A stretch of 64,000 nucleotides of DNA from Paenibacillus rubinfantis (lineage in GTDB: Bacteria; Bacillota; Bacilli; Paenibacillales; Paenibacillaceae), in the NCBI RefSeq assembly GCF_001486505.1, contig NZ_LN909061.1, positions 62,001 to 126,000 of the forward strand, given 5' to 3'. The translations under genes were made by a program, and so were the position numbers. Below are positions 58,875 through 64,000 of this stretch, in pieces (the first letter of the stretch is position 1; every line of letters starts with the position of its first letter). The notes under the pieces are model-generated. The model did not search any database. It was not told the origin of the DNA and worked only from the letters and a program-made list of their open reading frames with translations.

Positions 58875-59654
58875 ATGAGAGCAACAAGATACGGGCAGTT
58901 GATTCAATTGTCTTTTATGCCCCGATTGTTTCCGGTGAATTGTTACTTGGTCGAGGAGGCGGAGGGCTTCACGTTAATCGATGCAGCTTTGCCCTATAGC
59001 GTTAAGGGGATTTTGCAGGCGGTGGAAAAGCTCGGCAAGCCGCTGACGCGCATCGTTCTGACCCATGTTCATGATGACCATGTCGGTGCGCTGGATGCTA
59101 TAAAGGCTCGGCTTCCCGAGGTGCCGATTTATGTGTCCGCCCGCGATGCGCGCCTGATGGAAGGCGATGTGTCGCTTGATCCCGGCGAGCCGTCGGCCCC
59201 GATCCGCGGCGGGGTGCCGAAGAAGCTGGCGAGCCGCGCGGATGTTACGTTTGCCGATGGAGACCGCATCGGCTCGCTGTTGGCCGTGGCCGCGCCGGGC
59301 CATACGCCGGGTTCGTTTGCGCTGCTCGATACGCGCAGCGGCGCGCTCATCGCGGGCGATGCGTTCCAGACCCGGGCAGGCATCGCCGTAAGCGGCATCG
59401 TGCGTCCGCTGTTTCCGTTTCCGGCGCTTGCCACCTGGCATAAGGAAACCGCGCTTGCCAGCGCGCGCAAACTGGCCGGCCTGAATCCCTCGATGCTGGC
59501 GGTGGGGCACGGGCCGGTGCTGGAGCAACCGGCCGCAGCGATCGCCCAAGCGATCCGGGCGGCCGAACGGGCCTTAGGCTTGGCGTCTGCTGCAACCAAG
59601 GCGGCTGGGACCCGCCGGAAGGAGGAGTCGCATGTCGCCGAGAATCGGGATTGA
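58875..59654 (+). CDS. Metallo-beta-lactamase-fold hydrolase
   Basis: 259 residues. The zinc motif LTHVHDDHVGALDA (HxHxDH), the later GHTPGS, the metal-bridging Asp in LIAGDAFQ and the last His in AVGHGP are all present, so the enzyme should be active. The subgroup is the glyoxalase II/lactonase-like set; the substrate is unknown. It is the first gene of an autoregulated operon with a TetR gene, which suggests the substrate is the inducer. Confidence 0.88.
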   Translation: MRATRYGQLIQLSFMPRLFPVNCYLVEEAEGFTLIDAALPYSVKGILQAVEKLGKPLTRIVLTHVHDDHVGALDAIKARLPEVPIYVSARDARLMEGDVSLDPGEPSAPIRGGVPKKLASRADVTFADGDRIGSLLAVAAPGHTPGSFALLDTRSGALIAGDAFQTRAGIAVSGIVRPLFPFPALATWHKETALASARKLAGLNPSMLAVGHGPVLEQPAAAIAQAIRAAERALGLASAATKAAGTRRKEESHVAENRD

Positions 59655-60210
59655 CGGCACGGCGGTGCTGATGGCGGCGGTCGACGTAGCCAATACCGAA
59701 GGGTTGGAGGCGGTGACAATCACTTCGGTAGCCAAGAAGCTGGGGATTCGGCCGCCATCCCTCTACAACCATGTCAACGGTCTGGATCAAATTCGCGTGG
59801 AATTGGCGAAATACGCACTGGACCGGTTATATGAGCATATTTCCGCCGCCGTAGGAGAGCGAGAAGGGGAAGCGGCGATCCGAGGGTTCGCCGAAGCTTA
59901 CCTCGAGTTTGCTCACGCCTATCCCGGACTATACGATGCGGCGCAAGCGGCACCGGGGCCTGAGCACCCCTCGCTGCAGGAGGCTGGGAAACAACTGGTG
60001 GATTTGATCCTGCGTTATCTCGGCAGCTACCCGCTCACCGAGGAGCAAGCCTTGCATGCTGTCCGCGGGCTGCGGAGCTTGATTCATGGCTTTGCTTCCC
60101 TGGAGCGGCGCGGAGCGTTTGGTCTGCCGCTGGGGCTAAAGGACAGCCTCCAGTTTAATCTCGGCCTGTTCCTTGGCGGACTAAACCAAATCGCGCAAAC
60201 GCGCGGATAA
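59632..60210 (+). CDS. TetR-family regulator with WHG-type C-terminal domain
   Basis: 192 residues. The HTH is TSVAKKLGIRPPSLYNHVNG, and the second domain (FAEAYLEFAHAYPGLYDAAQ, then AVRGLRSLIHGFASLERRGA) is the TetR_C_13/WHG type. The gene overlaps the hydrolase by 23 bases and has its own AAGGAGG site. It most likely represses the operon through the two palindromes at 58809-58853. Confidence 0.92.
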   Translation: MSPRIGIDGTAVLMAAVDVANTEGLEAVTITSVAKKLGIRPPSLYNHVNGLDQIRVELAKYALDRLYEHISAAVGEREGEAAIRGFAEAYLEFAHAYPGLYDAAQAAPGPEHPSLQEAGKQLVDLILRYLGSYPLTEEQALHAVRGLRSLIHGFASLERRGAFGLPLGLKDSLQFNLGLFLGGLNQIAQTRG

Positions 60211-60309
60211 TCTTCGATCGTTCGTTGTTGCCGATTGACAACGTTTTTTCGACTATGATACTTTAGGCTTGAACATAGAGGAACGTAAGGAAACTGAGGT
60301 GAAGCATCC

Positions 60310-60576
60310 ATGGGGAAGAAGAAAGGTCGTTCCGGACAAAGCACACCAGCTAGCGCGGCGGCGGATAAACCAGCCACGTTGAAGGATCTCCTTGGCGAAG
60401 ATACCTTGGCCAAGCTGAAGGCGCAAGCCACTGAGTTAAAGAAGGAAGAGGAACGCCGCCAGGAGGAGGCTCGCATCCGCAAGGAGGAAGCGCGCCGGGC
60501 AGAGCAGAAACGGCTGGACAACGATTTCGAGCACCTGCTGAAAACGAGTGATCTGGACTGGCACAAATATAAATAA
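60310..60576 (+). CDS. YqkE-like DUF3886 protein
   Basis: 88 residues, very charged. The N-terminus MGKKKGRSGQS is followed by TLKDLLGEDTLAKLKAQATE, a Lys/Glu/Arg-rich helix (KKEEERRQEEARIRKEEARR) likely to form a coiled coil, and the C-terminal FEHLLKTSDLDWHKYK. The TLKDLL and SxLDWxKxK ends match the YqkE family of unknown function. It is transcribed alone. Confidence 0.82.
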   Translation: MGKKKGRSGQSTPASAAADKPATLKDLLGEDTLAKLKAQATELKKEEERRQEEARIRKEEARRAEQKRLDNDFEHLLKTSDLDWHKYK

Positions 60577-60689
60577 GCGATAAGGCGATGACATAGATAA
60601 AACGACAAGCACAGAAAACAAAGGCTTTGCGGCTCCTGGACCGGGGGCTTTTATTTTTTGCATTAAAGGCAAGAAGGAGGTGGCGGGGA

Positions 60690-61049
60690 GTGGAGCACAT
60701 CGGAGCGTGGATTATTTTCTTCCTGGTGATCGTAGGGCTGGGGGTGTTTAACCGGAAGTTCAAATATTCGGCGAAGCTGCGGGAATCTTATGAAGAGCTG
60801 ACTCAACTGGCGGATCGGACCCGCAAAGGCCGGACGACAAAGGCGGACCTGGCGCGCTGGGATGCCGCATTGGCGCGGCTGGAGAAGCATCCGAGCGAAT
60901 ACAACAAGCTGGATCAGGATATTCGTTTGCGCGAGGCATATGTTCATTACTTGGAGCGGCATTATCCGGAGGATGAGCGGCTGCCGGTGCTGCGCGAAGC
61001 GGCGGGGTTCCGGAAGGATTCCGTTTGGGGGATCAAAATGAAATCTTGA
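60690..61049 (+). CDS. Small membrane-anchored protein, function unknown
   Basis: 119 residues from GTG 60690 (AAGGAGG 9 bases upstream); the frame is open to 60627 without a better start. One N-terminal membrane helix (IIFFLVIVGLGVFNRKF) precedes a helical cytoplasmic domain (LRESYEELTQLADRTRKGRT, then ARLEKHPSEYNKLDQDIRLR, YVHYLERHYPEDERLPVLRE) resembling a coiled coil. I do not recognise the family. Confidence 0.7.
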   Translation: MEHIGAWIIFFLVIVGLGVFNRKFKYSAKLRESYEELTQLADRTRKGRTTKADLARWDAALARLEKHPSEYNKLDQDIRLREAYVHYLERHYPEDERLPVLREAAGFRKDSVWGIKMKS

Positions 61050-61051
61050 TT

Positions 61052-61080
61052 TTGACAGTTCTATCGGGTCGTGATACCAT
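61052..61080 (+). promoter_or_regulatory. Promoter of the XRE-def unit
   Basis: TTGACA (61052-61057), 17 bases, TACCAT (61075-61080). It lies just past the stop of the previous gene and 38 bases before the XRE start. Confidence 0.6.
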
Positions 61081-61117
61081 GATGAAGTCCAAAACTTTTG
61101 ACATTTTGGTGGTGCCG

Positions 61118-61309
61118 ATGAACAATAAGATCAAGCAATTCCGGAAGCGGCTGGGCTTAACCCAACATGAGCTGGCTGCGGAATGCGGCGTAACGCGCCA
61201 AACGATCAATAGCGTGGAGAACAACCGGTACGACCCAACGCTAGAGCTTGCGTTCAAGCTTGCGCATATTTTGCAGACGAAGGTGGATGAACTGTTTACT
61301 TATGAGTAA
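61118..61309 (+). CDS. Small XRE-family regulator
   Basis: 63 residues, a single Cro/C1-type helix-turn-helix (LGLTQHELAAECGVTRQTIN then VENNRYDPTLELAFKLAHIL). It starts at ATG 61118; the frame is open to 61025 but the longer form lacks a ribosome site. Its end overlaps the peptide deformylase start by eight bases, so the two are translationally coupled. Small proteins of this group often repress their own operon. Confidence 0.88.
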   Translation: MNNKIKQFRKRLGLTQHELAAECGVTRQTINSVENNRYDPTLELAFKLAHILQTKVDELFTYE

Positions 61310-61883
61310 ATTCAACCGCGATTACATCATTACGATGGATGATATTGTAAGAGAAGGGGAACCTATTCTCAGAGTGGTGACGGAGCCCGTTAGCGTCCCT
61401 CCAACCGAGGAGGACCGGGAGGAAATGGCGGCGATGCTGCAATTCCTGAAGAACAGCCAGGATCCGGAGATGTCGAAGAAATACAAGCTGCGCGCGGGCG
61501 TGGGGTTGTCGGCGAACCAAATCGGGCTGAACAAGCGGATGTTCGCGGCGTTGCTGACGGACGAGAACGGCCAGGACCGGCCGATCGCCATGTTTAATCC
61601 GAAGATCATCAGCCATTCCCAGGCGATGACGTATTTGCCGGAGAGCGAAGGCTGCTTGTCGGTGGACCGCCCGGTGCAGGGCTTTGTGCCGCGCTACGAG
61701 AAGGTCCAGGTGAAAGCTTACGATGAGGCGGGCAACGAGATCAAGCTGCGTTTCAAAGGCTTTGACGCGATCGTCATGCAGCATGAAATCGACCATTTAA
61801 ACGGCATCATGTTTTATGATCATATCAATACGGAGCACCCGTTTAAGCTGCCGAGCGGCGTGCCGATTTCCAGCTTATATTGA
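61302..61883 (+). CDS. def: Peptide deformylase
   Basis: 193 residues from ATG 61302. The three metal-site motifs are complete: GVGLSANQIG, EGCLS with Cys118, and QHEIDH with His161-Glu162-His165. Length and sequence (insert PTEEDREEMAAMLQFLKNSQ) match the Gram-positive type 2 enzyme. It removes the formyl group from new proteins. Its start lies inside the XRE gene, so it depends on that gene's translation or on a weak internal site. Confidence 0.95.
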   Translation: MSKFNRDYIITMDDIVREGEPILRVVTEPVSVPPTEEDREEMAAMLQFLKNSQDPEMSKKYKLRAGVGLSANQIGLNKRMFAALLTDENGQDRPIAMFNPKIISHSQAMTYLPESEGCLSVDRPVQGFVPRYEKVQVKAYDEAGNEIKLRFKGFDAIVMQHEIDHLNGIMFYDHINTEHPFKLPSGVPISSLY

Positions 61884-62008
61884 GGATTATCGATGCTCAG
61901 CCAATGAGAAAAACCTGCATTTTTGCAGGAAGGATGCTCTTATGCTGCCGACGGCTGCTGCGATTTTGCGATGGAATATAGATTGAAAAAACGAACGGAG
62001 GAATTCCC

Positions 62009-62689
62009 TTGTCAACCCACTCCCAATCCATTACTGCCATGATCGATCATACCCTGCTGAAGGCAGACGCCGGACGCGCTGCCATTGTGAAGCTGGCGGA
62101 GGAAGCCAAACAATACCATTTCGCTTCCGTCTGCGTGAACCCAACTTGGGTAAAAACCGCTGCAGAGGTCTTAAAAGACTCCCCGGTGAAGGTCTGCACT
62201 GTAATCGGCTTCCCACTGGGCGCATCGGCTCCCGAGGTGAAGGCGTTTGAAGCGTCCCATGCCATCGCCGAAGGCGCAGGCGAAGTCGATATGGTCATCA
62301 ACATCGGCGCGCTCAAAGATGGCGACGACGAGCTTGTTCGCCGCGATATCGCCGGGGTCGTGCAGGCTGCGGCCGGCCAAGCGCTGGTGAAGGTGATTAT
62401 CGAGACCTGCTTGCTCACCGACGAGGAGATCGTGCGGGCCAGCAAGCTATCCGTTGAAGCCGGGGCGGATTTCGTTAAAACGTCCACCGGGTTTTCCACC
62501 GGCGGAGCCACCGTGGAAGCGGTCGAGCTGATGCGCAAAACGGTAGGCCCGAACGTTGGCGTGAAAGCCTCCGGCGGCGTGCGCACGTTAGCCGATGCCG
62601 AAGCGATGATCAAGGCGGGGGCAACACGCCTGGGCACCAGTGCCGGTGTGGCTATCGCCCAAGGCCAAAGCGGCCAAAACGATTATTAA
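62009..62689 (+). CDS. deoC: Deoxyribose-phosphate aldolase
   Basis: 226 residues with TTG start (GGAGGAATTCCC upstream). The aldolase motifs are visible: [10 protein letters not shown] at the N-terminus, [13 protein letters not shown], the Schiff-base region [16 protein letters not shown] with the reactive Lys, and [14 protein letters not shown] with the second Lys. It splits deoxyribose-5-phosphate in nucleoside catabolism. No other deo genes are adjacent. Confidence 0.95.
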   Translation: MSTHSQSITAMIDHTLLKADAGRAAIVKLAEEAKQYHFASVCVNPTWVKTAAEVLKDSPVKVCTVIGFPLGASAPEVKAFEASHAIAEGAGEVDMVINIGALKDGDDELVRRDIAGVVQAAAGQALVKVIIETCLLTDEEIVRASKLSVEAGADFVKTSTGFSTGGATVEAVELMRKTVGPNVGVKASGGVRTLADAEAMIKAGATRLGTSAGVAIAQGQSGQNDY

Positions 62690-62741
62690 GAACAAGGCCG
62701 GCACAAGCCGGTTCCATAAGGCATCATGAGGGAGAGAAACA

Positions 62742-62784
62742 GGGTACTATTCCAGAGCGGGTGTGGAAATAGTACCCTTTTTTT
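62742..62784 (+). terminator. Terminator after deoC
   Basis: GGGTACTATTCCA pairs with TGGAAATAGTACCC (one-base bulge), followed by seven T. Confidence 0.9.
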
Positions 62785-62880
62785 ATCCATATAAACTTTT
62801 TGCAGCCCCTTTCCGTTACAGCTACAGATGCCTCCCGCGGAAGGCAAGACTTGATAAAACGTTCGGAAAAGAGGAACCGT

Positions 62881-63771
62881 ATGATACAAATTGATCATTT
62901 ATCCAAAAAATACACGCGCGGCGGTTTGGCGCTGGACGATGTCACGCTAACGTTGAACGAAGGCATGGTGGGTCTGTTGGGACCCAACGGTGCGGGTAAA
63001 TCTTCGCTGATGCGGATTCTGGCCACGCTCACGCCCCCAACTTCAGGTGAAGCGACGCTCTTTGGGATCTCGCTGCGCCGGGCGGAGGAAATTCGCCGCA
63101 TCATCGGGTATCTGCCGCAGCAATTTCAAGTGTACCCGCAGCTGACGGGCGTAGAGTATCTCGATTACGTTGCGGTCATGAAAGGGATGACGGATAAGAA
63201 GAAACGTAAAGCGGAAATCGACGCTTTGTTGGAGCAGGTTAACCTTCAAGACAAGGCGCGAAAAAGAGTCCAAACGTATTCCGGCGGCATGAAACGCCGG
63301 CTTGGCATCGCCCAAGCGCTGCTTGGGTCGCCGCAGGTGTTGATCGTGGATGAGCCGACGGCCGGCTTGGATCCCGAGGAACGCGTCCGCTTCCGCAATC
63401 TGCTGACCCGTTTCAGTTTGGGGCGGATCGTGTTGCTGTCGACTCATATCGTGGCCGATATCGAGAGCAACTGCCGACAAATCGCCGTTCTGGACAAAGG
63501 CAAATTGAAGCTGTCCGGAGAACTCGCCGAGCTGCAGGAATTCGGCAACGGCAAAGTGTGGGAGGTGCGTCTCAGCGAAAGCCACTTCGCGCGGGTTGAT
63601 CCGATGTCCGTCGTGTCCACGCGACCGACGGAAGGCGGCTTGTTATGCCGCATCATCGGCGAAACGCCGCCGCAGGGGGCCAGCGAGGCCGCGCTTGTTC
63701 CGCCAACGCTGGAGGATGGGTACTTGGCTCTGCTGCGCTCGAACCCGACGGAAGGGGCGGGACGTCGATGA
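62881..63771 (+). CDS. ABC-2-type transporter ATP-binding subunit
   Basis: 296 residues from ATG 62881 (AGAGGA upstream). Walker A LLGPNGAGKSS, Q loop YLPQQF, signature YSGGMKRR, Walker B VLIVDEPTAGLDP and H loop STHIV are all present, with a C-terminal extension (from about 215) of the kind found in ABC-2 exporters. The stop overlaps the next gene start (ATGA), so its membrane partner follows immediately. Confidence 0.93.
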   Translation: MIQIDHLSKKYTRGGLALDDVTLTLNEGMVGLLGPNGAGKSSLMRILATLTPPTSGEATLFGISLRRAEEIRRIIGYLPQQFQVYPQLTGVEYLDYVAVMKGMTDKKKRKAEIDALLEQVNLQDKARKRVQTYSGGMKRRLGIAQALLGSPQVLIVDEPTAGLDPEERVRFRNLLTRFSLGRIVLLSTHIVADIESNCRQIAVLDKGKLKLSGELAELQEFGNGKVWEVRLSESHFARVDPMSVVSTRPTEGGLLCRIIGETPPQGASEAALVPPTLEDGYLALLRSNPTEGAGRR

Positions 63772-64000
63772 ACCAGGGGAGACGCCTGTTTCAATTTGAG
63801 CTTCGTATGTTGTTTACGAACCGCTGGCTGCTGGCTTTGCCGATCGTGTTTGGCCTGCTGGCGTTCTGGTATCTCGAGAAGCTGCCAGGCCAAGAGATTC
63901 TATTCTTTCGCCGGTCGTATTCCCAACTGACGCTGCTGCATACGATGAGCCTCGGGCTGACGATGCTGCTGGGTGTGTTGACGATCCGCCGGGACATTCG
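63768..64000 (+). CDS. ABC-2-type permease, 5' part (cut by window end)
   Basis: The first 77 codons are visible: MNQGRRLFQFELRMLFTNRW, then a hydrophobic helix (LLALPIVFGLLAFWYL), LPGQEILFFRRSY and a second helix beginning LTLLHTMSLGLTMLLGVLT. The ATGA overlap with the ATPase gene and the topology show it is the membrane partner. The end of the gene is outside the window. Confidence 0.85.
   Translation, partial: MNQGRRLFQFELRMLFTNRWLLALPIVFGLLAFWYLEKLPGQEILFFRRSYSQLTLLHTMSLGLTMLLGVLTIRRDI

Overview
The window looks like chromosomal DNA of a Paenibacillus-type Firmicute (family Paenibacillaceae). The evidence is strong AGGAGG-type ribosome binding sites with frequent TTG/GTG starts, YesM/YesN two-component systems beside LplB/YtcP-type sugar importers, consensus CcpA (cre) sites, a PBSX-type contractile tail module, a manganese pyrophosphatase and a YqkE-like small protein. 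Most of the window is moderately GC-rich. One block (about 41.83-45.43 kb) is clearly AT-rich and was probably acquired.

Layout. 0-1.4 kb: the end of a family 2 glycosyltransferase, a PlsY-like protein and a small homing-endonuclease-associated-repeat-like protein. 1.5-11.7 kb: a glycan-uptake locus with a YesM/YesN sensor-regulator pair, two permeases, a solute-binding lipoprotein and a GH42 beta-galactosidase; the intergenic regions hold three different repeat families. 12-14 kb: a second two-component system whose kinase and regulator genes converge. 14.2-24.9 kb: a compact set of contractile tail genes (sheath, tube, frameshifted assembly chaperone, tape measure, hub, baseplate, fibre) with no head, packaging, integrase, holin or lysin gene. 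A large palindrome lies between the response regulator and this operon. 25-35.5 kb: a second glycan locus (two GH43 enzymes, a complete sugar importer, a winged-helix regulator with a sugar-enzyme-like C-terminal domain, a GH2 enzyme and a UlaG-like hydrolase). Three of its promoters carry a cre site fused to the -35 box. 35.7-41.2 kb: a WYL regulator divergent from an SDR enzyme, and a GH35 beta-galactosidase divergent from an AraC regulator.

41.2-45.4 kb: a DUF2500 protein, then the AT-rich cassette: a small protein of unknown function, two FtsX/MacB-type permeases and an ABC ATPase. It looks like a peptide-export, immunity or sensing cassette that I cannot assign to a known family. 45.4-47.6 kb: hflX behind a leader with a 13-codon upstream ORF, mutually exclusive hairpins and an intrinsic terminator, which looks like antibiotic-responsive attenuation, followed by a GNAT acetyltransferase. 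47.9-50.2 kb: an OmpR/EnvZ-type two-component system.

50.4-64 kb: housekeeping and transport genes. These are ppaC, a SulP anion transporter, TetR/MMPL, an APC permease, a LysE exporter, a metallo-hydrolase/TetR operon with twin operators, a YqkE-like protein, an XRE regulator coupled to peptide deformylase, deoC and an ABC-2 exporter cut by the window end.

The best candidates for undescribed biology are the lysis-less tail operon with its linked two-component system and 48-bp palindrome, the AT-rich export-like cassette, and the hflX leader. All functional statements are inferred from sequence; no database search was possible.
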